In this document: piece by piece, positions 1 through 53,590 of the stretch | How the letters are laid out: every line of letters starts with the position of its first letter | Position numbering within the stretch: position 1 is the stretch's first letter | Origin: Taeniopygia guttata | Taxonomy: Eukaryota > Chordata > Aves > Passeriformes > Estrildidae | DNA: 64,000 nt | Assembly (NCBI RefSeq): GCF_048771995.1 | Contig: NC_133026.1 | Location: 14,534,001 to 14,598,000, forward strand | Reading direction: 5' to 3' | Position numbers and translations under genes: made by a program | Notes under the pieces: generated by a model | Seen by the model: the letters and a program-made list of their open reading frames with translations, nothing else | The model's database searches: none | Told to the model about the DNA's origin: nothing

Positions 1-3000
1 CAAAAATGTCCAGACAGCAAGAATGACAACCTTCATTTTCACTTCAGTCCCAACCGCAAATAAAAATGCCTCCAAACAAAAATTATGCCACTTGTATTTA
101 GTTTACCTCCAGTAAAAGGATGAGGTGCAGCAGACAAAACTGTTACATAAATACCCAAGGCCTGCCTGGTATAAAATTAAATTTTAAATAAGGAAGAACA
201 ATCAAGTCACTTGAAAGCCTTAAGCATGTTGTATAAATAACCTGCGATGCTATCCAGAATCAGCTGAGCTGTAAGCATCATCTGCCCCAACCATGAGTCA
301 GCTTGAGTCAGTTCACTGTACTTTTATGGTACTTTCAAAGGCAGAAAATACATGTCCCAGCAGCATGAAAGAAATCTCTGAAATATGAAACAAGTATTTG
401 GTGGAAAGGTGTTCTCTACTATAAAATGGTAGTGAAATAAGTGGACTAAATAAAATGCCAGTATAGTTAACATTTCTGTCTTGTTATTTTTAGCCCAAAC
501 AGAGGACTGAAATCAAAGTACAAAATGAAAAGCAAATCATGTGCTCTTAAAGGCCAAACAATTTTAAACTCTCTGTGAACTGCTCCTTCTGCACAGCAAT
601 TCTCCAACTGTGCAAAGCATCTCTATGGCAATATGGATTCAGTAAACACGAAATGCTTCCAGCTGTTTGCATCCCTCCCACTCCCAGTATGCATAACATC
701 CTGGCTGGTAGAAGTTATATTTGTGTTTAAACATGATAAGGCTGATTTACATTAGAGGAATGTTTCTGATCAATCATTTGTGCTGAATAGCCAGTGACTA
801 AGTGGGAATGTTTCACAGAGAAGAACTGAGTAAGAAGTTTATAAAACTTCAGGACGTGGTTGCAGCTTCTAATCTACTTAGCAGAGAGCTCACAACTTCC
901 TGCGGCTGCCTGCACGGGGCACGCACACATTTCTCCCAGTGCTCAGATCCATTATCCGTAACTGGGGGACAGAAAAGGGAGGGAGGGCTCTCCACACCCC
1001 ACTTTGCCCATGGAAAGTTAAGTGCCAAGTACAAACTGGTTGTTACAGTCAAGGAAGAGAGATGCAAGGCTTTCCAGGCACTCTGGCTGGGACAGATCTC
1101 GGGGAAGGTTTGGTGCTGGCTGCTTGCAGGATGGATCATGGATTGGGCTTCTTTGTCAAGCTCTCAGTAGCAATGGGGCCAGTGGAGCTGTGGAAACCAG
1201 CAGAGGTGAAGAGCTGCTCTTACTTTAGCAAGCTGAGAATCCACTGGCCTGAGTACAGCAGATGTGTTCTTGAGGACGCCTTGGAGAATAGTTTTATAGT
1301 CCACAAATAGATATTTACATCAGTAGAACATTTCTGCTTTGATATTGGAAAAATAATAAAATAAATTAAATTTATTTAAAATATAGTGTTAGACTTTTAT
1401 GATGCTTTCATAAAGAAAAAAACTAAAAGGAGGGGATTTTGGACAAAAATGCCACTTTTATTTTTTAAAGACTTATGCTGTCAAAAGATAAACAAAATGG
1501 ATATGTTTCAAAGCTAATTTAATATATACTATTAAGCATGGTTTTTAAACTTAATCTGCCAGATCTGCTTAGACAATGAAATTAGAAAGCACAGACCAAT
1601 TTTAATTTAGGATTTACGTGTCATCTCACAGCTATGTCACCTAAGTTAATTATTTAAATTGAACAGCATCTTCTTTTTATTTTACAGCTTTTTACAAATC
1701 TCAGTTCTAGGAAATTTATTAATATGACTTCAGCAATGTCCCCATAAACCTAAAAACACTAGTATGTAAGTATTACTGCCTTCAGTCAAGGCCAGATTTC
1801 TGTTTATAACCCCATTTTACCTATTATACAGCTTTACTATATTAATGCATCAGGCTGAAGCATCTAAGAAAAAATTTTTCCTGAAGTTGTGTGTTTTCCT
1901 TTGGAAAGTAAAAACAGATATGCCATTGTCAATAGTGTAAAACCAAGATACAAAAAATGAAGTTAAAATAATTCCTGCAACTCCCCATCCTCAGGGCAAA
2001 GGTCTTAAAGCCATTAGAGGCATCCCTGGCCTTTCTTATGACAGCTTTGTAAATCAGGCTACTTTATGAGACTGGACACGTATATCTGATAGAAACTAGA
2101 ATTTGACATTTTCCAAAACTTTGTTCATAGCATGCAGACTCCAATCTGAAAGTAACTTGCTGGATTTTTCTTGGAACCTGCAGGTTCATTTTCAGAGGAC
2201 ATTGTGTGCCTCAACAGCTCTTGGAATTCATCTTTTCTGAATGGGAATCAGGGACAGACGAGTGCAGCAGGAATGTGTAAGCATGAGGGTGTATGTGCCA
2301 CTGGAAAAAGGAACAGCCCAGAGCCCACACTGCAGACCAGAAAAAGATGACTGTTCAAAGCAGGTGAGGAAATCTGAAGGACCACAGATGAAAATGGGGA
2401 GAATAAAAAGGAAGGACAGGGAAAGATGGAGGGTGGATCATATATGGTACAAGATTCTTTGTGATACAGACACCAGACAAGCAAAGAGAATTAAAATTTA
2501 TGTTTACTAGTCTGAAGACAGTTTAATTTTAGCTCAACCTCAGCTACAGCAGAAAGCCAATGCCACATAGTCAAGTATGTGGTTACAGAAAATACCACAG
2601 ATCCTGGGTAAGCTGTGAAGCAAAAGGCTTAAAGCCAAATGCCTTTCTATCATCTGAGCAATGGGACATCCAGGATGGCCTACATGTGCATTAGAATCAT
2701 TGTAACTTTAAAATACATTTTTAACCTGTACTATAGTGATCAATTCACCTCCTTGCAATGTTCAACCTTGTTCTTTTTGAGCTTTTCTCAAAATTGTTTG
2801 TGAATCTCTCTGTTGTATGTAAGTTCATCAACAATTATCTTCTCATTTTCATTCCTTGTTGGTTCATTACACCCATCTAAAATCAGAACTTTGTGTTTTT
2901 AAATTCTGTGGCCAGAATTTACTGCCAAGGATACTAGCAAACTACAATATTCCCTACCTGATGATGAATTTCATTTAAGAGCCTGAACCTGTAGACTGAG

Positions 3001-3365
3001 AAACTCAGTTCTTTGCTTGATGAGGCCTGTGAGTTACACAGCTTATTGCTGCAAAATAACTGCAACTGCTGTCAGAATCATAAAGAAGGCAAGAAAAGCT
3101 GGGTGAATAGACAACAGGAAGTCAGAATTGCTTTGTATTAGACTCTGCTTAGATGACAAGGTAGTGGGATAAATCAATATTCATGCAAAATTGCTATTAA
3201 GGTCTAGACATGACCTCTTAAGAAAAAGAATATTGATGACAGTTGTTCTAGAAAGATGACATCATATGGGGATCATTGAGAGCGCACAAGTGAGATTCTG
3301 GCTGTAAATCTCTGGCATCTTCATCCAAACATCATTACTGCCAAAGCATTTTAGATATAAGCCAT

Positions 3366-3391
3366 AAAAAAAAAAAAAAAAAAAAAAAAAA
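3366..3391. repeat. Poly(A) run of 26
   Basis: Uninterrupted A26 followed by CC-A7-CCC-AAA. It could be the tail of an old retroposed copy or a simple repeat. No target-site duplication or recognisable body was identified on its 5' side. Confidence 0.85.
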
Positions 3392-6300
3392 CCAAAAAAA
3401 CCCAAACTTTTTTAAAAAGTCAATGAAATTATTTGAAGAAACACAGTCATGAAAATAACTTCAGGTGTGTAATAATGGAGAGGATAAATTTGGAGTTTCA
3501 AAACAATCTCAGTATAGGACTCTTCTACTTGACAGAAATGGTACTAGAAAAAATATTCTGTCTTTCTTGCCATTGTTTTCTACTAGAACAGCCAATCACC
3601 TCATACAATAGTCATTCCATTTGTCCAAATCTCTTTTCCCAGTGGTACCATTACTATTTATTTACTTCAGATTATTTTTGTGTTTTTTCTTGCCTACTAG
3701 TCTTGCTTAAAATGTTCTGGTTTCCACATAGTTCCTCTTTCTCCTATATATCAATGAACATTAAATCTGTCCTTACTCCTGCTCTCATGACAGACTCTCA
3801 GTACTAGTAGACTGCTATCATCTCCAACTATTTCTGCAGCTGAGACCAAAATCCTCCTTTCTCATTTCTATCCTTCTTCTCCTTTGTAAAAGTCTAAATT
3901 TCAGTAATTTTATGCACTAATAACCACTGCATTGAGCTTAAAATGTTGCAGAATGTCCCTCTGGGCAAAACTGAAGCTGAAGAATTCTTCAAGGAAAGCT
4001 CTTGCAATTGTCATTGCTCATTTCTTTGGGGGCAGTGGAATTCATTTTTCCCCTGAATGAGCATGAGCTGCTTGTCTAAACAGTGGGAATCCCCTGAGAA
4101 GGAGGGAGCAGAATATGCAGGCACGTGATCTCAGAGTCTCACAGAATAAAAGCAGCACATGGTAAGAATTAACTAACTGCTGAATCTCAGAAACTTACTG
4201 TGCATTCAGAACTACCATCCTTTGGGGATATTTTTAATCTCCCAAAGGCATTTTTCCTTGGGTAATTAAACACTAAAATATCTTCAAGCCTGAAGTTTTA
4301 AGATCTAGTTCTCTAGAAAACACAATTCATTTCAAGCAACAAAAGGAGCTGGTGCAGAAGTTCTCTGCCCTGTGTTATCATGAGTATGAGTGCTTGAACA
4401 TAAATCTCAAAGACTTTAGTCACTTCACTTAACTCCTGCTCATTTCTTTACTTTGGAACATAGGGGCAACCTGTAGTTCATGCCTAAGGATGAAAAAGGA
4501 TTCCTGCCTTGCTTATTGAGGATCAAAATATCTTATAGAATTTCTGCATAAAACAAACCCTCTTCACAATGACATAGGAGTCCCACAAAAGTGCTTTGGC
4601 AGATTTAAGTCCATGTGGCAAACGAGAAGGAATGTGTATGCTAATGGCAGCAGGGATTTTAACAGCAACAGCTCAGCCTACCCAAACACACACACAAGAG
4701 GGGAGAGCAGCTCTTCAGCTGAAGGAAGTGCAGAAAATGAGTCAGAGGAAGCATCAGAAGGCACAGTGTAGCTGTAATAAAAGCTGCCCCCCAGTCCCTC
4801 TACTCCAACAGCCTGCTCTGTGCCAGCAAGGGCACAGTCCCACTAGAAGGGCCATGTGCTCTGGTGACCTCCCTTCTTCTTGCCTGACAGCCACAAGTTG
4901 CTTTTTAAACGCTGGTGAGCTGAAGGAAGGGCTTGGTGGACTCTGACCTTTTCAGGCTCATGTTAAACACAGGCCTGTCGATTGAACAAAGCAGAGATCT
5001 AAGCATTGATCATAAACCAGGTGTTAATATATCAGCTCTATTGCACCTAAGTGCTGCACATTGCTCCTGTGAACAGCAGGCAGACAATCTTGCAGAGCAA
5101 ACCTTTGCCCACAGGATACAATCTCTGGCAATCTTCTGGCTGAACATTTGTGACTCACTTCACTCCTTGTGTGGAGCAGGAGAACATGGCTCCAGTGTAA
5201 ACACAGCATTCCATACCATGGGCACGCTGTACAGGTCTGACAGGCTGCCTCCAGAGAAGTGCTGCTCATTCCTCATGAGGAGCCAAATAGTGGCTGTTAT
5301 CTAAAGCAATGACCACAACCATGTAGCACCATCACTTCCTGTACTAAGTGACCCTTCTAATAATACTTTCTCTATGAATCTTGTGTCCAAGCCCTAACAT
5401 CTCCTCCATCCTCCACACTGGAAGCCAGAGCCCAGTGCTGACCAGCTGCCAGCGAGCTCTCAGTGCTCACTGTGCCCCTTGGCGACTGCACAGCTGCTGC
5501 TGGAATAAAACAGCAGCTGAAGCTGCTGCTGCTCTGCTCCAAGGTCAGGCCAGGAAAACTGGGCGCTCCCACAGCCAGCTGAACCCAGGTGGCTGCAGTC
5601 TGATGTGTTCCCCTGGAGACCTGCTTTCTTTTCCTGGCTTCATTGCTATCTTTGGGAAAATGACTTTGACTTCCTCTTTTCTCTCCCACCTTTTATCTAT
5701 CTAGTAGGGTAGAAGCATTTTGAGGAGGCAGGGAAGGAAAAGAAGAGGGGTGGAAAGGGAAAGTACTCTGCTGTCAGTACAAAGTTTGTTGGGGAAGTGG
5801 AGCAGTACAGATAAATTATCGCTCCCTGGGGCAGAGGTGAGTGAGATACCTAGCACAGTATAAAGAAGTAAAGGTAGAAGTTTTAGTGGCTGGTGAGATT
5901 ACAAAGTTGCCTAATGGGTGCCCTGATGGGAGGCATTTGCATTTGGGTATTAATGTGCAAACCATGCACATTAAAACACATCCTGTGTTTCTTATCATTG
6001 AGGCCCCAGTTGAGAAATATCTCCCTCTAAACTCTTTGCAAGCTGCATGAGTGAAGAAGATGCTGGAGAACAGGGTGACAGCTCCCTGGCTGCGTGGGCT
6101 TTAGTAAGTCAGAGTTCAGCAGCTTGGCAGCAACATGTGGCAAATGGGAAACTGCAGCCAAGGAAATACCCTGATAACTGGTTAGGAGATGCTGCAGTTT
6201 CTCCTACCAACCAGTTCCTGCTTCTCTGGAGGCAGTGGCTCCCGAGGCACCCAAGTGATCCCCTCACTCCCGAGATTCCCAGCCAGGCACTGGGAGGGAT

Positions 6301-7015
6301 TGCAGTAGAGCTGCCTGGCACTTGGATATTCAGATCCAGCCCTGGAGCTGCAGCTGGGCACCCCCAATTTACACAGCTGGCTTCTTTACAAAAGCAGCAC
6401 TGGACACTCTAAAACCTGGTTTGGGATTTGTGTTTGTGTAAATAGTATAAAATCTGTATCTGCAAGATAAGTTAAGAATGAACCAAACACTTCCCAGCTT
6501 CCCACTCAGTCCATGAAAATCCATCTTTTCTTGAGCCCTCCTGTGCAAAACTGCTCACTCACTCTCCCAGATGTCATGTACACTGCAGTATAGAAACACT
6601 ACATTAAACATTTTGACATCACCTACAATTGTGTCTACTGGCTCAGATACCTCCAGCCCTTTTTTTTTTTTTTCTGGCATCTTTAGTACTTCACAAGTGT
6701 TGGGAAATAACTCATGATTTTCATACCCATCTGTGCTCTCCAAAGGAGACCAGAAAGCAGCCAAATAATTCAGTGATTTTTTTTTTCAGCCATTTGTGAG
6801 ACTTTTTCCTGTTGATTTCCTATTGCACAGCACAGCCAGCCACTGGCTACTTGACACAATAAGTTCTGAGCAGAGCATTGGGTAGCACTTGAACCAGTCT
6901 GTTGAGCAGTTTTATTTACTCCTCAGAGCCCCAGTGATCTCAGTAGCACATTTTTCCGCCACTTCTTTGAAGTACAGTATTGTGGACAGCTGCTCACTAT
7001 TTGCATATTTTGGCA

Positions 7016-7132
7016 AAATCACAGAATATTCTGAGTTAGAAGAAACCCACAAGGATCATTGAGTCCATCTTTTAAGTGAATGGCCCATACAAGAATCAAA
7101 ATCCACAACCTTGTCATAATTAGCACCAGATG
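7016..7132 (-). mobile_element. CR1 LINE 3'-end fragment, reverse
   Basis: Reads as the reverse complement of the avian CR1 3' end: AATCACAGAATATTCTGAGT, then a GGATCATTGAGTCCA-like core, and further in an ACAACCTTGTCATAATTAGC-like segment. It is degraded and non-coding. Confidence 0.8.
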
Positions 7133-8253
7133 TGCCTTTTTCTCCCTGCAATAAAGAAGCAGAGAAGAATACCTTGGATAAAACTAATTTTTATCGTCCA
7201 GTACTTAAGTTTCCCACATATTTTGCAGACCACTATCCCTCCGGCATTTGCTTTTACTTTGCATTAATTTTTGCAATTTTAAAAACGATGGCTTTCTTTT
7301 TTCCTGGCAGTATTAATATTATATATTAATTTACCTGTTGAAACATATAGTCCCTGCTGTCCTTATCTCTGGGTGTCAAAGTTATTTAGCTACCATTTAA
7401 TTTATCCAGTGCTTGCTTTTGATGGGTCTGCTTGGAGAAGTAGTCTGTCATTTCAGTCTCATTTTCCAACACCACTAAAACAGTTTTGCAATTACAGCTG
7501 TACCAGCACTAAAAGCTTCTGCTAAAACAGCTGCTACGAGACTGCGCCCTAAACCACTGCACTGCCCAAGTGGAACACGGGGTTGAATCACAGGCCACAC
7601 TTGAGTAAACTAGAAACATTATTCCTTTCTTATTCCAAAATGCAGCTAGAAAGCAAGCAGGGGAAAAGTGATTAAAATTATAAACAAGTCGCAGCACTGC
7701 TGGTTAAGTTAACCATACAAAACCAAGAACTGACTCAAGCTCCAGTAGCCACACATAAAGACAGTGCTTAGAGCTCTGAGCTGTGAGTTGATAGCTTGTA
7801 TTTCCCAACACCTTACCTTCAATAAGGTGTCGAAATGCACGCTTTTTCATTTTTTTTTAATCGGTAATTTCCCAAGTACTTATTTTAAGGGGCACTTTAA
7901 AATACCAAGAGCATGCTCCTAACACCAGCAGGCTCCGGCCGAGGTATTTGGGGAAAGCGACTTTCTAGCTCGGAGCGAGTGTAGCAGCGGACAAACGCAC
8001 TCATCACTCAGTGACTTCCACTGCCCTTGGCAGCAGCTGCCAGCAAGAGGGGCAGGGATCCCCTCGGCCCAGATTCTGCGCTGTGTCCGCGCGTGGAACC
8101 AGGCGGGGAGCGGAGCAGGGGAAGACCTCTGGAAAAGGGCTGGGGTGGAACAGCCTTCCCACACCGCCGGGAGCGAGCGGGCCGCGGGGCAGCCCCAGCC
8201 CGTCCCCGCCCACCGGCCCAGCCCGGGGCCGGCCGAGCCGCCGGCAAACCCCG

Positions 8254-8263
8254 CCAAATAAGG
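8254..8263 (+). promoter_or_regulatory. Consensus CArG box (SRF site)
   Basis: CCAAATAAGG fits CC(A/T)6GG exactly and stands out as an AT core inside a GC-rich island, 330 nt before the ATG. ITGB1 expression is reported to depend on SRF in mammals, which fits an adhesion and cytoskeleton gene. Binding is inferred. Confidence 0.6.
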
Positions 8264-8388
8264 CGCTGGCGGGCGGCACGGATGGAAGCGGGAGGGAAGC
8301 GGGCACCGAGCCCCGCCTCAGGCACGGCTCTCCCGTCCCTGCCGCCGCGCCGCAGACGCCTCCCCGGCCCGCTTGACGGCAGCGGGGA

Positions 8389-8403
8389 GGAATGTGTTTC
8401 CGG
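8389..8403 (+). promoter_or_regulatory. TEAD-type and ETS-type sites
   Basis: GGAATGT at 8389-8395 matches the TEAD core (reverse of ACATTCC), and TTTCCGG at 8397-8403 matches an ETS core (reverse of CCGGAAA). They abut each other and a GC box at 8402-8409. These are short motifs, so function is inferred. Confidence 0.4.
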
Positions 8404-8592
8404 GGCGGGTAGCGCGGAGCGCGGACCTCCCCTCCCCTCCCCCGCGGGCCGGGCTCCCGCAGCAGCTCCGAGCAGGCGGCGGCGGGCAGCCAGCAAGGAG
8501 CGAGCCCGGGCGTCCCGCCGCGCCCAGCCCTGCCCAGCCCAGCCCCGGACGCCGCCGCAGCGAGCCGGGCGGGCCGGAGCGCGCCCGCTGCC

Positions 8593-50526
<41,934 letters not shown>

Positions 50527-50669
50527 ACACTGCTTGTAAAACTTCACAACACTGTACGCAGTATAGCAACTTTTGTAGTCACAATAAGATAGATTTAGGG
50601 CAAACTGCAGTGATTTTACTAATTCATTACATATAGTAATTTTCCTATGTGAAAATGTACCATATGTAA

Positions 50670-50699
50670 TTTTTTTTTTAATTTTTTTTTTTTTTTTTT
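50670..50699. repeat. T-rich tract in 3' UTR
   Basis: Ten T, then AA, then eighteen T. A U-rich element in the message, possibly bound by U-rich-binding proteins. Confidence 0.9.
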
Positions 50700-50778
50700 G
50701 CAAATAAGAGTAATTGGTGCCAGAGGTTGGACAAAAAAAAACTTGAGACTGTGTAGCCTAGTCAGCCCAGGTCACATG

Positions 50779-50785
50779 GTGCCTT
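50779..50785 (+). promoter_or_regulatory. miR-124 seed match
   Basis: GTGCCTT complements the miR-124 seed. ITGB1 is an established miR-124 target in mammals. A second copy is at 51596-51602. Confidence 0.5.
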
Positions 50786-51180
50786 TTTGACCTTTCCCAT
50801 TCTCATGCTGTGAATCCAGGTCTTGTGCAGGGCGTGATGCTGCATGGCATGACTGGGAGGGAAGGGGTTAAAGCAATCAACATGAGGGCTCTGCCTAGCC
50901 ATTTAGTATTAAAGTTTTTAGCTTTACAGGGAAATCAGGGCTTGAGTTTGCAGATGTAATTAAACTCATGTAGCATGGAGCTGGTGGTTAATTGGTCTTT
51001 GACTTGCTTGATGTATGATTAAGTATTTGGTAAGTTGAGTCAGCTGGAGGGGAGCAGTGTAAAAGACTGAAAAGCATGTGCATACTTACCTTTGATTTTC
51101 AAGTTGCATATTGCCAGGGTGAGGTTAAAATGAAAAGTTTTGAGAAGAATGTTAAGAAGGAAAAAATAGCTTTAAAACAT

Positions 51181-51187
51181 GTGCCAT
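51181..51187 (+). promoter_or_regulatory. miR-183 seed match 1
   Basis: GTGCCAT complements the miR-183 seed. A second copy lies at 51536-51542. ITGB1 has been reported as a miR-183 target. Confidence 0.45.
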
Positions 51188-51345
51188 TACTGAAGAAGTT
51201 GCTGACTGGTAACTTAGTTTTTCTTTGTAAATTCAAGCCCTGGGTGGCAGTATCATGAAGTACCTTACCAAGACATCCTCAGATCACCTAAGGGCCTTAC
51301 GTGATGCTGTGTCTTTATTCTGTCATGTTTCTTTGCTTTCAAGCC

Positions 51346-51352
51346 TGGTGCT
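51346..51352 (+). promoter_or_regulatory. miR-29 seed match
   Basis: TGGTGCT complements the miR-29 seed. This family targets many matrix and adhesion genes. Confidence 0.4.
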
Positions 51353-51535
51353 TTGTCACCTTCTAATCTTTTTAACGTATTTGGTTGCGATTCTTTTTGT
51401 AATATTTTTGTATCAACACAAGCTTTTTTTTTCTTTTTTTTTCTTTTTGAGCAGTCTTAGCTGTAAATTTGCCTTTACCCCGTAGCTAAGATTGCATAGT
51501 TTGTCATGTGACAAGTCACACATTATTCTTGACAT

Positions 51536-51542
51536 GTGCCAT
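51536..51542 (+). promoter_or_regulatory. miR-183 seed match 2
   Basis: A second GTGCCAT in the last 150 nt of the UTR. Confidence 0.45.
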
Positions 51543-51595
51543 GTATATTTGCCTCTGACCATTCAAACTGCATCATAGTCATATTCTTGTTTTAA

Positions 51596-51602
51596 GTGCC
51601 TT
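51596..51602 (+). promoter_or_regulatory. miR-124 seed match 2
   Basis: A second GTGCCTT, 55 nt before the poly(A) signal, an accessible position near the UTR end. Confidence 0.45.
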
Positions 51603-51656
51603 TTTATTTTAACAGATGTTCACTTTTTACAGTGCTATTACTGAAGTTATTTATTA

Positions 51657-51662
51657 AATAAA
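51657..51662 (+). terminator. ITGB1: Polyadenylation signal AATAAA
   Basis: Canonical AATAAA within TTATTAAATAAAAGTACC, 1.13 kb after the stop. Downstream sequence at 51680-51700 is T-rich (CGTCTCTTTATCTTG), fitting a cleavage-stimulating element. Earlier ATTAAA variants exist at about 50909 and 50964 and might give shorter forms. Confidence 0.82.
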
Positions 51663-53479
51663 AGTACCTTAAAATAATTGATCTCGTCTCTTTATCTTGT
51701 AGAAGTTGGTACTATTAAAAACACCTGAGAATTGTGTCTCTGCAAGGTAATAATTGTAATAATACCAAACATGCCCTGAAAGGAGTTAATGTCACACAGG
51801 AAGCTGACCTTTAGGAAACTAAAGGTCACTGTCCCTATACACACACTGTCCCCTGTACACTATTACCAAATTAGGCCAATATTTAATTACATATGCATTA
51901 ACCTGTTCGTTACATGTTCTGCAGTTTCCTTAACAAGTCTGGTTTCAAAATGCTTTTGTGGATTGGTAGGCTGTTTTTCCACAGAGATGAATTTAAGTGG
52001 CCCATTAAGAGAGCTTTTCTAAACCCTTGTCTGAACTGGGTTTCCAGTAGACACTTCCAGGCAGATGGAAGCTGCTTAATATCTCTAAGTGAACAGTTGC
52101 TTAGATGAGAGACACCAGCTGCCATCCTACAGGATCAGATTCAATATAAGTGTCACATATTGTAGGATTTGCTTTAATCAGGATTGGATGATGCAGCTAA
52201 GAGAAAAGATGTAGTTAGATGCTGGGAACTAGAAGTAATTGTGAATCCTCCTTAAGTGCTTACCTGAATTCTGCCAGACAGAGCAGTGAACTCTTACAGT
52301 CAATAGCAGTTCATTGTCCCAGAAGACTGATCCCAGCAGTTTCTCTGTTTTAAAATAATTACAGTTAATATACCCATAGTCTCACTATCCTTAATCCATC
52401 CATCTCCTCAACTCCTCTCTAGTAACTAAAGAGCTCAGCTAGAATTGTTTTATGGCAGTTGTAATAATCAGTTTCTTATCCTGGATAGAAGCTAACAACA
52501 AAACTACAAGTCAGCTAATGAAAATAATTCTCTGTAATTATGTGGTTTATTAATTAACTAATTTTGCAATCGTATGTTCAGCTTCCTGTCTTAAAACTAC
52601 CTCTAAGTCTGCTTGGACAGTAGTCTTACCAGTCTTGAGCACCTACACATGAGGAATCTGGACTGATAAAGTGATCATCTGGGGATACTGATGCGTTTTT
52701 CCTTTTCTGCAAAAGCTACATTCTTTTCTGTAACACGTAAAACTTCATTCTCAGAGGAACATAGAATGTGAGTAGGATAAAAGGGAGAAGCTTTTAGTTA
52801 AGTAAAATACTGATGAAGTAGAGATGTTGAGTATATTCTAGTTACACACTTCTACTATTTAGAGGGTGTTTTTCAAGCACTTCTGATTTTCTTTTTGAAA
52901 GAAAGCATTTATCTAGCAGAAAGAAAATATTTATTAGCAGCTATGAATGCAACTATCAGAACACAGAGTGCTGCAACATAACTCCAGTGAGTGTTTATTA
53001 ATGATAATAAATACATTAACCCCATCTCAATAAAATGGATAAATTGCAGATAAAAAACCACTGTAGGACATAATTCCAAAGTACTTGAGAATGTTTTTAA
53101 TGAGGGTGCTGACATAGCATAGTATCAGAATAATAATAATACAATCAGAATAATATCAGAAACTTTAAAATATGACAGTTGTTAGTCAAACCATCTACTA
53201 TAGTAATGCCTAATTGCAAAATGGGAAAATAAAATTAATTCAAGGACGTAACTATAAGTATGTTTGAATGGAGCCACCAAATTTTTCTTGGGCACCAGAG
53301 AATCTGTTCGAGGAAGATTTTAGAAAGATTACACGAAGAGAAGGCTGGATTAAAAAGGCAGTAAAAGCAGCTGATCGAAGATATCCTTGAAAAAGCTGAA
53401 TATACAAAAGAAACTTAAACATTAGAAGTAGGCTAAAGAGGATTTCATTCTTAATGAAAGGCACAAGAAATACTAAATG

Positions 53480-53590
53480 CACAGTAAGAAGAAGTCTTGA
53501 CACCAAGATTAAGAAGGACAGTTGGAATAAAGAAATGACAGAATTTGTAAACTCATTCTTTGCTTATATATTTCTTATGGCTATTTCATG
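53480..53590 (+). repeat. Possible ancient LINE remnant
   Basis: Translation at about 53504-53572 reads KIKKDSWNKEMTEFVNSFFA then YIF. This recalls the x-FFAS-x-F motif that precedes the reverse transcriptase domain in CR1/L2-type LINEs. Flanks are too decayed to extend the match, so this is only a suggestion. Confidence 0.25.

Larger units (their letters stand above)
1..8059. other. Upstream intergenic flank, no gene seen
   Basis: AT-rich DNA with only short open frames that lack splice context or family resemblance. It holds one degraded CR1 fragment (7016-7132), an A26 run (3366-3391) and a moderately GC-richer patch at about 4.6-6.4 kb. In mammals the next gene upstream is NRP1, far away; no part of it is recognised here. 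Confidence 0.7.
50527..51680 (+). other. ITGB1: ITGB1 3' UTR
   Basis: Runs from the TGA to just past AATAAA at 51657-51662; the cleavage point is approximate. It is AT-rich with a near-pure T tract at 50670-50699. It contains seed matches for miR-124 (50779-50785, 51596-51602), miR-183 (51181-51187, 51536-51542) and miR-29 (51346-51352). Confidence 0.85.

Noticed and set aside
294..4744. AP-1-like TGAGTCA motifs at 294-300 and 4738-4744
   Set aside because: Seven-base motifs are expected by chance several times in a window this size, and no cluster or conservation can be shown here.
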